The notes below the pieces were generated by a model. The model was not told the DNA's origin. It did not search any database and was given only the letters and a program-made list of their open reading frames with translations. From NCBI RefSeq assembly GCF_001651855.1, contig NZ_LNQC01000049.1, positions 310,001 to 374,000 on the forward strand: DNA of 64,000 nucleotides, in the 5' to 3' direction. Source of the stretch: Sinorhizobium americanum (GTDB lineage: Bacteria > Pseudomonadota > Alphaproteobacteria > Rhizobiales > Rhizobiaceae). The translations under genes and the position numbers were made by a program. Below, in pieces: positions 18,542-26,566 of this stretch (its first letter is position 1; each line of letters starts with the position of its first letter).

Positions 18542-19711
18542 AGAGTGGCGCGGCGCGCGGCTAGCGGAGAAGGCGGCGGCGAGCATCAGCCCCGCCGCGG
18601 CCAGCGGCAGAATGTAAAAATCCGTGGCATAGACCGCGCCGAAGCCGAGCGTGCCGGCGAAGAGGGCGAGATAGGTAACGCCGCTGTTCAGCCCCATGAT
18701 CGCGCCGCGTCGGGCGGGATCGAGTGCGGTCAGCCGCATGATGAGCACGTTCAACCCGAAATGGTTGGCAAGCCCCCAGAGAAAGACCACGGCCAGCAGC
18801 GCCGGATAGGATCCGCTTGCTGCCGACATCGCGATATAGACGCCGGCGACGCAAAGGAAAATGAGCGGCAGCAGCCTCGCCGCACCGACGCGATCGATCA
18901 GCCGGTCGAGGAAGGCGGCGCAGCCGAAGCCTAAGCCGTAGGAGGCGGCAACGAGGCCGTTGGCACTGAGGGGCAGGCCGAGGCCGCCATGCAGATGGTC
19001 GCCGATAAAGGCATAGACCCCGTAGAAGGCCGCCATGAAGGCGGCGCAGGCGATAAGCAGCGGCGTGGCGCCGGGCACGCCGAGCGCCGCAAGCGGCGAC
19101 GTCGCGTGGCCGGCGGCGGCTTGCCGCACCGCGGCGCGCCGGACGGCGGCGCAGGCGGTCAGCGCCGCTCCGGCGACGACGAGATAGACTGCCCGCCAGC
19201 CGGCGTAATCGGCGATCGCCGCCGACAACGGCACGCCGGCGACCATGCTGAGCGTCCAGCCGGTCAGCACCAGACCGATCGTCTCGCTCTCTCTCCCGGC
19301 CGGGGCGATCACCGAGGCCAGCGTATAGATGGCGGGAAGCGCAATGCCCGCGGCAATCCCGACGACGAGCTGGGCTGCGACCAACAGCGGCAACGCCGGC
19401 GCGGCGGCGCTTGCGGCAAGTGCGCCGGCCAAAAGTAGCAGCGCTGCCGCGAGCATGCGGCGCGGGCCGTGCCGATCGATGAGGCGGCCGAGGAAGACGG
19501 CACTCGCCGCCGTGCCGAGACCGAAGGCGGCGGAAGCCGTCATCACCGCTGGCACGCCGGTGCCGAGGCTTAGCGACACCTGCGGCGCGATCGGCCCGAG
19601 CGCCAGCGAATTGGAGCCGATGACGCCGATCGAGGCGGTCAGCACCAGGGCAAAGGGCGGAATGGGAGCCCGGTCGGCGGATGAGGAAACTGATTGATCG
19701 ATGTTCGTCAT
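18530..19711 (-). CDS. MFS transporter (drug/amino-acid efflux type)
   Basis: The 393-aa inner-membrane protein has 12 predicted helices. The motif A loop is LGRLIDRHGPRRMLA after helix 2 and a related LDRLIDRVGAARLLP after helix 8. The MFS-1 fold and length are typical of the arabinose-efflux/drug-antiporter group. Substrate unknown. It faces a divergent Lrp/AsnC regulator gene across 48 bp, which suggests control by amino-acid status and maybe an amino-acid or analogue substrate (inference). Confidence 0.85.
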   Translation of the reverse strand: MTNIDQSVSSSADRAPIPPFALVLTASIGVIGSNSLALGPIAPQVSLSLGTGVPAVMTASAAFGLGTAASAVFLGRLIDRHGPRRMLAAALLLLAGALAASAAAPALPLLVAAQLVVGIAAGIALPAIYTLASVIAPAGRESETIGLVLTGWTLSMVAGVPLSAAIADYAGWRAVYLVVAGAALTACAAVRRAAVRQAAAGHATSPLAALGVPGATPLLIACAAFMAAFYGVYAFIGDHLHGGLGLPLSANGLVAASYGLGFGCAAFLDRLIDRVGAARLLPLIFLCVAGVYIAMSAASGSYPALLAVVFLWGLANHFGLNVLIMRLTALDPARRGAIMGLNSGVTYLALFAGTLGFGAVYATDFYILPLAAAGLMLAAAFSASRAPRHSSTQ

Positions 19712-19759
19712 TGCGGCATAATCTCAGAACCAAATTCGGCATCAAGGGGAAATAGCGGA

Positions 19760-20284
19760 ATGGAAGAAAATACAGATGACGTTCGGCGGAAGCGCCCGCC
19801 GGAGCGCGACCTCGATGCGATGGACCGAAAGTTATTAGGCGTGCTAGTCGAGGACGCGACGACGAGCTACGCCGAGCTCGGCGACCGCGTCGGGCTTTCG
19901 CCGCCGGCCGCGCATGAGCGTGTGAAGCGCCTCCGGCGTTCCGGGGCGATCCGGCGCGTGGCGGCGCTGATCGATCCCGAGGCGGTTGGCAAAACGCTGC
20001 TCGCCTTCGTCCATGTGGATACGACCGGCTGGGGCAAGACCCAGGCGCTGCTGGCAATCGAGGAATATCCGGAGGTGGAGGAGATCCACTCGGTCGCAGG
20101 CGACACCTGCATGCTGCTCAAGGTGAGAACCGAAAGCACCCATGCGCTCGAAGGCCTGCTGGCGCGCCTCTACGACACGCCGGGCGTCAAGGCGACGCGC
20201 AGCTATGTCGTGTTGTCGACCTATCTGGAGCGGCCGGTGCAGCCCGGCACGACGAGCGAATGGCCGGCCGTGGTAAAGAGCTGA
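19760..20284 (+). CDS. Lrp/AsnC family regulator
   Basis: The 174-aa protein starts at ATG 19760 after AAGGGGAAA; the upstream extension to 19694 lies within the divergent MFS start and is rejected. The HTH (DAMDRKLLGVLVEDATTSYA, then LGDRVGLSPPAAHERVKRLR) precedes the RAM effector domain (VEEIHSVAGDTCMLLKVRTE). It probably controls the divergent MFS gene in response to an amino acid. The 15-residue N-terminal tail rich in charged residues is unusual but short. Confidence 0.88.
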   Translation: MEENTDDVRRKRPPERDLDAMDRKLLGVLVEDATTSYAELGDRVGLSPPAAHERVKRLRRSGAIRRVAALIDPEAVGKTLLAFVHVDTTGWGKTQALLAIEEYPEVEEIHSVAGDTCMLLKVRTESTHALEGLLARLYDTPGVKATRSYVVLSTYLERPVQPGTTSEWPAVVKS

Positions 20285-20435
20285 CGGCCGCCTCGGCGTC
20301 GGGCGCCAACTGAGGCCTGTGCCGGGTTCAAGCTTGGCCGGCCAGTGCGGCAGCAGGGTGATGCCGAATTTCTGGCTACTGAATTGGCATCGCGGCTCAA
20401 TGTGATTTCGGATCGGCCCTGAGCGCCGAGAAGAC

Positions 20436-20462
20436 GGCGGCCCCCGCCAAACGCGGGCCGCC
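20436..20462. terminator. Hairpin between convergent Lrp-type and sugar-binding-protein genes
   Basis: GGCGGCCC (20436-20443) pairs with GGGCCGCC (20455-20462) around an 11-nt loop. It lies between two convergent genes and could stop transcription from both sides. The minus-strand side continues into GTCTTCTC, only weakly T-rich. Confidence 0.55.
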
Positions 20463-20479
20463 CTTGCCACAGCTCCGGA

Positions 20480-21433
20480 TCAGAACGGCGAATCCGGGAA
20501 GTAGAAGTCCTTCGCGTTGTCCTTGGTCACCAGCGTCGCGTCAATCGTGTAGACGCCGCGGACCGGAACCTGACCGTAGAAATTGGCGACGGTCATTTCG
20601 AGGGCGGTGCCGATCATTGCCGGCGGATAGAGCACGTCGACGGGGACCATCTTGTCACCGTCCATGACCTTCTTGATCATTTCCTTTGAGCCGGCGCCGG
20701 CGACGATGTACTGGATGTCGGTGCGCTTTGCCTGCTCGATGGCCTGCAGTACGCCGACGGCCATGTCGTCGTCCTGGCACCAAACGACGTCGATCTTCGG
20801 GTATTTGGTTAGGTAGTCCTGCATGACCTTGAAGGCATCGTCACGGTTCCAGTTGCCGTACTGACGGTCAAGAACCTTGACGTTTGAGCCTTCGATGCCC
20901 TTGTCGAAACCGTCCTGCCGCTGCTGGTCGATCGGGATCGGAAGGCCGCGGATGACAACGACTTCGGCCTCCGGCGTCGTTGCCTTGATGTATTCGCCAG
21001 CGACCTGGCCGAGGGCCGGGTTGTTGCCCGCTACATAGAGGTCACGCACCGAATTGTCGTTGACGCTTGGCGCACGGTCGACAAGCGCGACGAAAGTACC
21101 CTTGCCCCTCACCTCCTTGATGGCGTTGACCAGCGGATCCGGATCGGTGGGCAGGATAACGAGCGCATCGATGCCCTGTGTCTCTAGATCCTGTACGGCG
21201 TTGGCCTGGCTTGCCGGATCGGGCGATGTCTTGACGATCACGTTCAGGCCCGGATTGCGCTCCATCAGGAGCTTGGCGACGCGCTCGGCATGGAAGACCA
21301 CGCCGGCCGTCCAGCCATGGTCGGCCGCCGGGATAGACACGCCCACCGTCACTTTCTTTTCCTCCTGAGCGTGCGTCACGCCAGCCAGGGCTGTCATGGC
21401 TGCGAGGGTCAGGCCGAATAGCTTTTTGCGCAT
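20480..21433 (-). CDS. Periplasmic sugar-binding protein of a ribose-type ABC importer
   Basis: This 317-aa protein has a Sec signal (MRKKLFGLTLAAMTALAG, cleavage after THA) and the type-1 periplasmic-binding fold (PF13407): VSIPAADHGWTAGVVFHAE, DLETQGIDALVILPTDPDPL, VVIRGLPIPIDQQRQDGF, DVVWCQDDDMAVGVLQAIEQ. ATG 21433 follows GGGAGGAAG. It is the last gene of an operon with an ATPase and permease. The paired acidic and aromatic residues suit a sugar or polyol; which one cannot be read from sequence, and no sugar-metabolising enzyme is adjacent. Confidence 0.9.
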   Translation of the reverse strand: MRKKLFGLTLAAMTALAGVTHAQEEKKVTVGVSIPAADHGWTAGVVFHAERVAKLLMERNPGLNVIVKTSPDPASQANAVQDLETQGIDALVILPTDPDPLVNAIKEVRGKGTFVALVDRAPSVNDNSVRDLYVAGNNPALGQVAGEYIKATTPEAEVVVIRGLPIPIDQQRQDGFDKGIEGSNVKVLDRQYGNWNRDDAFKVMQDYLTKYPKIDVVWCQDDDMAVGVLQAIEQAKRTDIQYIVAGAGSKEMIKKVMDGDKMVPVDVLYPPAMIGTALEMTVANFYGQVPVRGVYTIDATLVTKDNAKDFYFPDSPF

Positions 21434-21495
21434 TAACTTCCTCCCAAAAACAGGTCAGTCTGTTGTAGGCCGGGAGACCTGTGGACCCGGCCGTC

Positions 21496-22506
21496 TCACG
21501 ATTTCCGTACCAGCGAGCGCTGAACGAGCATCGCAATAATGATGATCGCACCCTGGATGGCGCCGATCAGGTATTCGCTGATGAAGTTGGACAGCAGCAT
21601 GATGTTGCCGACCAGTTCGAGGATGAACGCCCCGCAGATGGTGCCCCACACGCGGCCTGCGCCGCCCTTGAGCGCCGTGCCGCCGACGACGACGGCGGTG
21701 ATCGCCTGCAACTCCCACAGGATGCCCGTCGTCGCCGAGGTCGAGCCAAGGCGCGGGACATAAAGCAGCACGGCTGCGGCCACGCATAGGCCCTGGATCA
21801 CGAAAGCGACGGTACGAACGCGGTTGACGGAGATGCCGGAATATCGCGCGACGTCGCGATTGGAGCCGACGGCAACGACGTGCCGTCCGTAACGGGTGCG
21901 ATAGAGGATGAAGGCGGCAACTGCGGTCACGGCGAGAATCACGACGATCGGAACCGGCACGCCGAGGATCGTGCCGAAATAGGCGGGACGGTACATCTCC
22001 TGGAGTTGCGGCTCCTTGAGGGTGATAGCTCCGCCCTGCGAAAGCCAGGTCGTCAATCCGCGATAGATACCCATGGTGCCGAGCGTGGCGATGAAGGGCT
22101 CGATCTTGCCGACCGTGGTAATCAGCCCGTTGGTGAGACCGCAGAGCGCGCCGGCAACTATGGTGAACAGGATCGCTGCCAGTAACATGAGCACGGGGTC
22201 GGCGATGACACCGGAATTCATGAACAGGATCATCAGGCTGGCGATGAAGGCGACCATGGCCCCGACGGAGAGGTCCAGATCCCCCGACGAAATCACGAAG
22301 GTCGCGCCGACTGCTATGATTGCGATGAAGGCGCTTCGGGTGGCGACATTGGCGAGGTTGTTGATGCTGATGAAGTTGGGATTGACCAGCGCCCCCACCA
22401 GCAGCAGCAAAGCCAGGGCAACGAATGGCGCCACGGCTCTCAGATCTATGTCACGCCAGCGGCGTCGGCGGATCGCCTGCTGGCTGCTTTCCTGGTTCAC
22501 GCTCAT
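21496..22506 (-). CDS. Ribose-type ABC transporter permease
   Basis: The 336-aa inner-membrane permease of the CUT2 family (RbsC-like) has about 8-10 helices and the conserved GLTNGLITTVGKIEPFIATLG, GSNRDVARYSGI and GTALKGGAGRVWGT. ATG 22506 is favoured since GGAGG stands before it; an in-frame ATG at 22524 is the alternative. It lies 69 bp after the ATPase gene and 62 bp before the binding-protein gene. Confidence 0.9.
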   Translation of the reverse strand: MSVNQESSQQAIRRRRWRDIDLRAVAPFVALALLLLVGALVNPNFISINNLANVATRSAFIAIIAVGATFVISSGDLDLSVGAMVAFIASLMILFMNSGVIADPVLMLLAAILFTIVAGALCGLTNGLITTVGKIEPFIATLGTMGIYRGLTTWLSQGGAITLKEPQLQEMYRPAYFGTILGVPVPIVVILAVTAVAAFILYRTRYGRHVVAVGSNRDVARYSGISVNRVRTVAFVIQGLCVAAAVLLYVPRLGSTSATTGILWELQAITAVVVGGTALKGGAGRVWGTICGAFILELVGNIMLLSNFISEYLIGAIQGAIIIIAMLVQRSLVRKS

Positions 22507-22575
22507 ATCCAATCGAACCTCCATCCCACCTGTCGGGAATCTTTTTGTTGTCGGCGCCGGCGCAGCCCGCGCGAC

Positions 22576-24102
22576 TCAAGCCGCCGTCTTCTTCTTCAGG
22601 CCGGCCGCGTAGCGCATGATCTCCTGCTCTGAAATCTCGTCTCCCTCGAGAATGCCGGCGATATGGCCCTCGCGCATGACCGCCACGCGACTGCAGAGGC
22701 CGATGATCTCGGGCATCTCGGACGAGACGACGATGATCGAGCGACCGTCCCGGGCCAGCGCCGAAATGAAGTGATAGATCTGCTGCTTGGTGCCGACATC
22801 GATGCCGCGCGTCGGCTCGTCGATGATGATGATGCTGGGGTCGGTCTCCATGACCTTGGCGAGCAGCAATTTTTGCTGGTTGCCGCCGGACATGCGACCG
22901 GCGACGACGCTGTCATCCCTGACGCGGATATCGAAGCGGCGGCGCGCCTTGACGAGAGCCGCCTGCTCGCTTCCCGGGTCGAGATAACCCAGGCGAGCAT
23001 GGCGGCCGAGCGACTGCAGCGTCAGGTTCGCCATCATGCCGGCGTTGAGCAACAGACCCTTGGCCTTCCGATCCTTGGTCATATAGGCTAGCCCGGCCTT
23101 GTTCGCCGCATGCACGTCGCCCGACGGCACCGCCTGGCCACGAACCAGGACCTCGCCCGCGGCGCGCGAGCGCAGCCCGACGACCGCCTCCATCAATTCG
23201 GTGCGGCCAGAGCCAATCAGCCCGGAAAAGCCGAGAATCTCGCCGCGACGGACCTCGAAGCTGGCATCTCGGACATAGCCAGTTGATACCGAATTTACCC
23301 GCAGCACGACCTCCTCGTCGACGTCGGGTTCGGTCTTGGCGGGATAGAGGCTCGACAGCTCTCGGCCAACCATCAATTGCGCAATCGCCTCGCCATCGAG
23401 AATGGATGTCGGCGCCGTCTTGATCCACTGGCCGTCGCGCAACACCGTCACTCGGTCGGTGAGTTCCATGACTTCATCGAGCTTGTGCGACACGAAGACG
23501 AAACTCGTTCCCTTGTCGCGCAGCTTGCGCACCAACCGGAACAGAAAGTTCGTCTCCTCGCGCGACAGCACCGCGGTCGGCTCGTCCATGAAGACGACAC
23601 GGGCGTCGCGGCTGATGGCCTTGGCGATCTCGACCATCTGCTTTTCTGCAATAGAAAGGGAGCCGATCATCGCGTTCTCGTCGACATGCGAGCCGAGGAG
23701 CTCGAGCACACGGCGCGTCTCCGCGCGCATGAACCTGCGGTCGAGCACGCCGAAACGCGTTACCTCGCGGCCGAGAAAAAGGCTCTCGGTGACGGTGAGG
23801 TGTTCGGCGAGATTGAACTCCTGGTGGATGATAACAATGCCGAGCGCTTCGGCAGCGCCATCGGGAGGAAGCTTCACCGACTTACCGTCCAGCAGGATTT
23901 CGCCCGAAGTCGGCTGTTCGAAGCCGGAGAGAATCTTGACGAGCGTGGACTTGCCGGCGCCGTTCTCCCCCATGAGCGCATGGATCTCGCCCCGGCGCAG
24001 CTCGAAATCGACGCTGAACAGCACCTGCACGCCGCTAAAAGACTTGCTGATGCGGCGCGCGGACAGCACGACGGGAGCCCCGTCGACAACCTCCGTGGTC
24101 AT
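22576..24102 (-). CDS. Ribose-type sugar ABC transporter ATP-binding protein (two NBDs)
   Basis: The 508-aa protein carries two nucleotide-binding domains in tandem, as in RbsA/MglA. Domain 1 has Walker A GENGAGKST and a Walker B VVFMDEPTAVLS. Domain 2 has the degenerate Walker A GLIGSGRTE, the signature SGGNQQKLLLAK and IIIIDEPTRGIDVG. Non-canonical residues in the second P-loop are usual for this family. ATG 24102 follows GGGAGGGG. It is the first gene of the operon, directly downstream of two LacI-type operators. Confidence 0.93.
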   Translation of the reverse strand: MTTEVVDGAPVVLSARRISKSFSGVQVLFSVDFELRRGEIHALMGENGAGKSTLVKILSGFEQPTSGEILLDGKSVKLPPDGAAEALGIVIIHQEFNLAEHLTVTESLFLGREVTRFGVLDRRFMRAETRRVLELLGSHVDENAMIGSLSIAEKQMVEIAKAISRDARVVFMDEPTAVLSREETNFLFRLVRKLRDKGTSFVFVSHKLDEVMELTDRVTVLRDGQWIKTAPTSILDGEAIAQLMVGRELSSLYPAKTEPDVDEEVVLRVNSVSTGYVRDASFEVRRGEILGFSGLIGSGRTELMEAVVGLRSRAAGEVLVRGQAVPSGDVHAANKAGLAYMTKDRKAKGLLLNAGMMANLTLQSLGRHARLGYLDPGSEQAALVKARRRFDIRVRDDSVVAGRMSGGNQQKLLLAKVMETDPSIIIIDEPTRGIDVGTKQQIYHFISALARDGRSIIVVSSEMPEIIGLCSRVAVMREGHIAGILEGDEISEQEIMRYAAGLKKKTAA

Positions 24103-24140
24103 ATTCCCCTCCCTGCGGCCTCCACCGCCCATTTCGCAGA

Positions 24141-24178
24141 TGTAAACCTTTACAGTGGCCGATGTAAAGGTTTACATC
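24141..24178. promoter_or_regulatory. Pair of LacI-type operators
   Basis: TGTAAACCTTTACA (24141-24154) and TGTAAAGGTTTACA (24163-24176) are each near-perfect palindromes and are exact reverse complements of one another. Their centres are 22 bp apart, two helical turns, so two dimers could bind on the same face. The second extends to GATGTAAAGGTTTACATC (24161-24178). They lie between the sugar ABC operon and the divergent LacI gene and almost certainly bind that regulator. Confidence 0.8.
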
Positions 24179-24211
24179 GAACATGGTCGACAATTTTCTT
24201 GCCCTGTGCGT

Positions 24212-24239
24212 TTGACCCTCGGGCAAGTCTGTGTAGTGT
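24212..24239 (+). promoter_or_regulatory. Possible promoter of the LacI gene
   Basis: TTGACC (24212-24217) and TAGTGT (24234-24239) are separated by 16 bp and end 28 bp before the GTG start. The match to the vegetative promoter is moderate. Confidence 0.35.
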
Positions 24240-24267
24240 CTCGCAACAAAGTCCGAGGCCCAATCAA

Positions 24268-25290
24268 GTGTCCAATTCCACACCCGCAACCATCGAAGAC
24301 GTCGCACGGATCGCCGAAGTGTCGATCGCGACGGTTTCACGGGCAATTCACATGCCGGAAAAGGTTGCCAAATCAACGCGGCTCAAGGTCAATCAGGCGA
24401 TCGCGATTACCGGCTATACGGCCAACGCCATGGCGCGCAGCCTGAGGCTGGGGCGGTCAAACATGATCCTTGTGGTCGCACCCGATATTGGCGACCCGAA
24501 TTTCTCCAGCATTCTGGCTGGCCTCGAAAACGAAGCCCGCGCCCATGGCTACGGCGTGCTGATCGGCCATACTCAAAACGACGCCCAGCGTGGATTGGAG
24601 TATCTGAAGTTCTTCAATTCCTACCAAGCCGCGGGACTGATCCTATTTACCGGCATCCTTCCCTTCGGCCATCAGGCCGCGACCGACAGTCTGCCGCCGA
24701 GCGTCGGCGTTTTCGAACCCGTCTTCAACGGAGGCATTCCCTATGTCGGCGTTGATGACGTTGAAGGGGCACGAAAGGCCGTTGATCTGCTCATTTCCGA
24801 AGGCCATCGCCGCATCGCGTTCATCGGCGACTCCAACACGCGTCTTGCCTATCGCCGGCGCCGATCGGGATACGAGGCCGGGCTTGCCGCGGCCGGCATC
24901 CCGCTGAACCGCCAACTGATCCTGGACGGCGATGGCACAGTCGAAAGCGGTAGACTGGCGCTGGAACAGTTCTTCATGCGCGACGACCTGCCAACGGCCT
25001 TCATGTGCGTCAACGACCAGACGGCGCTCGGCGTTTCGATCGGCCTCAAGGCCCGCGGCTACGATATTCCGGACCACTTTTCGGTCACCGGCTTCGACGA
25101 TGTCCCACAAGCAAGTTTCATGACGCCGTCGCTGACCACGGTCCGCCAACCACGCACCGCGATCGGAAAACACGCGATGGCATTGTTGCTCGACATGCTC
25201 TCGGACCGAGCTGCCTCCGAAACTGAAATCCTGCTGAGGCCAGACCTTGTCGTGCGCAATTCCGTCGGGCCACCCCCGGCCCGGCGATAG
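24268..25290 (+). CDS. LacI family repressor of the sugar ABC operon
   Basis: The 340-aa regulator starts at GTG 24268, as no ATG stands in the right place; GAGG precedes at a fitting distance. The first 60 residues are a LacI HTH (TIEDVARIAEVSIATVSRAI) with the hinge region NAMARSLRLGRS. The rest is a type-1 periplasmic-binding-like sugar domain, ending in SVTGFDDVPQASFMTPSLTT. It is divergent from the ABC operon, with a double operator in the 165-bp gap, so negative control of the importer and itself is likely. The antisense frame also stays open far upstream but does not represent the gene. Confidence 0.9.
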   Translation: MSNSTPATIEDVARIAEVSIATVSRAIHMPEKVAKSTRLKVNQAIAITGYTANAMARSLRLGRSNMILVVAPDIGDPNFSSILAGLENEARAHGYGVLIGHTQNDAQRGLEYLKFFNSYQAAGLILFTGILPFGHQAATDSLPPSVGVFEPVFNGGIPYVGVDDVEGARKAVDLLISEGHRRIAFIGDSNTRLAYRRRRSGYEAGLAAAGIPLNRQLILDGDGTVESGRLALEQFFMRDDLPTAFMCVNDQTALGVSIGLKARGYDIPDHFSVTGFDDVPQASFMTPSLTTVRQPRTAIGKHAMALLLDMLSDRAASETEILLRPDLVVRNSVGPPPARR

Positions 25291-25623
25291 AGAGTGGAAG
25301 AATGAAGATGTCTGTGTCTGCGAAAACTGCTGTGCGTGCGCCCTGTATGGTGTCCGCGCACTCCGGAGCGATCGAGGAGCCCCAGGCTAAAATCGAAGTC
25401 TTTGGGATTCGAGCGTCCGCAGCTCGTGGCGATCGTCAACGGCTAGCCGAAGGCTCAGCAGGCAACGCCCCGTACCGCGGTGCAGAGCGCCTTTTGCGGG
25501 GCGATAATCGTGCCCGAAGGCAGATGCGGTGTATTCATATAACTTGCTGCCGTGACCAGGGGCGCGCATCATCGGACATCCCGAGCGCGGGGCATTGAAT
25601 TTGGCGCGGACGAGGTCAAGCCT
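25291..25623. other. Intergenic stretch without a supported gene
   Basis: About 330 bases. A 98-codon frame from 25302 is open, but its composition (many Arg, Cys, His, Ala) looks like an unused frame. No terminator hairpin or known RNA was recognised. Confidence 0.4.
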
Positions 25624-25839
25624 ATGCACAAGTTCACAGTTGTCGTCATGAAGGAGTTCGAGGCCGACACCGCCGAGGAGGCCGCCTTGCTCATGTATCA
25701 GGAACTGGTCAAGGGGCCCGCACCTCTGCAGTATTCGGTCACGGACGAGGCGAGGAATGCAAGGGATCTGACGCTCGACCGGGCAAAGGCCGATGAGTTC
25801 GCCGCTGTCGATCACACGGCCGATCCCGGCAACTGGTGA
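25624..25839 (+). CDS. Small conserved-type hypothetical protein
   Basis: A 71-aa soluble protein starting MHKFTVVVMKEFEADTAEEA, with ATG 25624 preceded by GAGG at good spacing. The sequence (beta strand, a helix starting with DTAEEAALLMYQEL, then SVTDEARNARDLTLDR) suggests a small alpha/beta fold like other short rhizobial proteins of unknown function. No catalytic motif was identified. The gap to the following VOC gene is 123 bp. Confidence 0.65.
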   Translation: MHKFTVVVMKEFEADTAEEAALLMYQELVKGPAPLQYSVTDEARNARDLTLDRAKADEFAAVDHTADPGNW

Positions 25840-25962
25840 GGCTCGAAGGAATGACGGGCCCGCGCTCTAGCGGGACGAACATTCCGGGGTGGAGAAAAAC
25901 GGTTGCCTCCCTATTTCGCAGTGGGAACGCTTCGAACGGGTTCAAAGCGAAAGGAACTGGCA

Positions 25963-26436
25963 ATGGAGAAAAACACGATTTGCCTCTGGTACGACAAGGA
26001 CGCCGAGGCTGCCGCTCGCTTCTACGCGGAGGTCTTTCCCGACAGCAGGGTGAGTGCCGTTTTCCGTGCGCCCAGTGACTTCCCGTCCGGCAAGGAGGGG
26101 GACGTGTTGACGGTCGAATTCACGGTCGCGGGCATTCCCTGTCTCGGCCTGAACGGCGGCCCCGCCTTCAAGCACAACGAAGCCTTCTCGTTCCAGATCG
26201 CCACCGACGATCAGGAGGAGACCGACCGCTACTGGAATGCCATCGTCGGCAATGGCGGCCAGGAGAGCGCCTGCGGCTGGTGCAAGGACAAGTGGGGAAT
26301 CTCCTGGCAAATCACCCCGCGCGTATTGACCGACGCGCTGGCGGCCGGCGGCGGCGAAGCAAAGCGCGCCTTCGAGGCGATGATGACGATGAAGAAGATC
26401 GACGTCGCCGCAATCGAGGCGGCACGGCGCGGTTGA
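25963..26436 (+). CDS. VOC/PhnB-like protein (3-demethylubiquinone-methyltransferase-like fold)
   Basis: The 157-aa protein starts at ATG 25963 after AAAGGAACT. It has the PF06983 pattern CLWYDKDAEAAARFYAEVFPDS, GIPCLGLNGGPAFKHNEAFSFQI and KDKWGISWQITP. These glyoxalase-fold proteins are often misnamed 3-demethylubiquinone-9 3-methyltransferase; there is no SAM-binding motif here. Function unknown. It is transcribed towards the tct operon, with a strong hairpin following. Confidence 0.85.
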   Translation: MEKNTICLWYDKDAEAAARFYAEVFPDSRVSAVFRAPSDFPSGKEGDVLTVEFTVAGIPCLGLNGGPAFKHNEAFSFQIATDDQEETDRYWNAIVGNGGQESACGWCKDKWGISWQITPRVLTDALAAGGGEAKRAFEAMMTMKKIDVAAIEAARRG

Positions 26437-26510
26437 CGCGCCCGCGCCTGCGCGGTCCGAGTTGCCGGCAGAGCGTGCCGGTTCGGCGTGCGCCGATGGC
26501 TCTAGGCAAA

Positions 26511-26542
26511 ACGGCCCCGCGCCTGAAAAGGCGCGGGGCCGT
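26511..26542 (-). terminator. Strong hairpin terminator, probably of the tct operon
   Basis: ACGGCCCCGCGCCT (26511-26524) and AGGCGCGGGGCCGT (26529-26542) pair perfectly over 14 bp around a GAAA loop. On the minus strand the stem is followed by TTTTGCC, which fits an intrinsic terminator for tctA. It also separates the convergent VOC gene. Confidence 0.85.
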
Positions 26543-26566
26543 GAGAGCTCCAAGAGATGGCCCTTC

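Noticed and set aside
25302-25598. 98-codon frame after the LacI gene
   Set aside because: Purine-rich bases precede its ATG, but the peptide is rich in Arg, Ala, Cys and His like an unused frame and shows no fold pattern.
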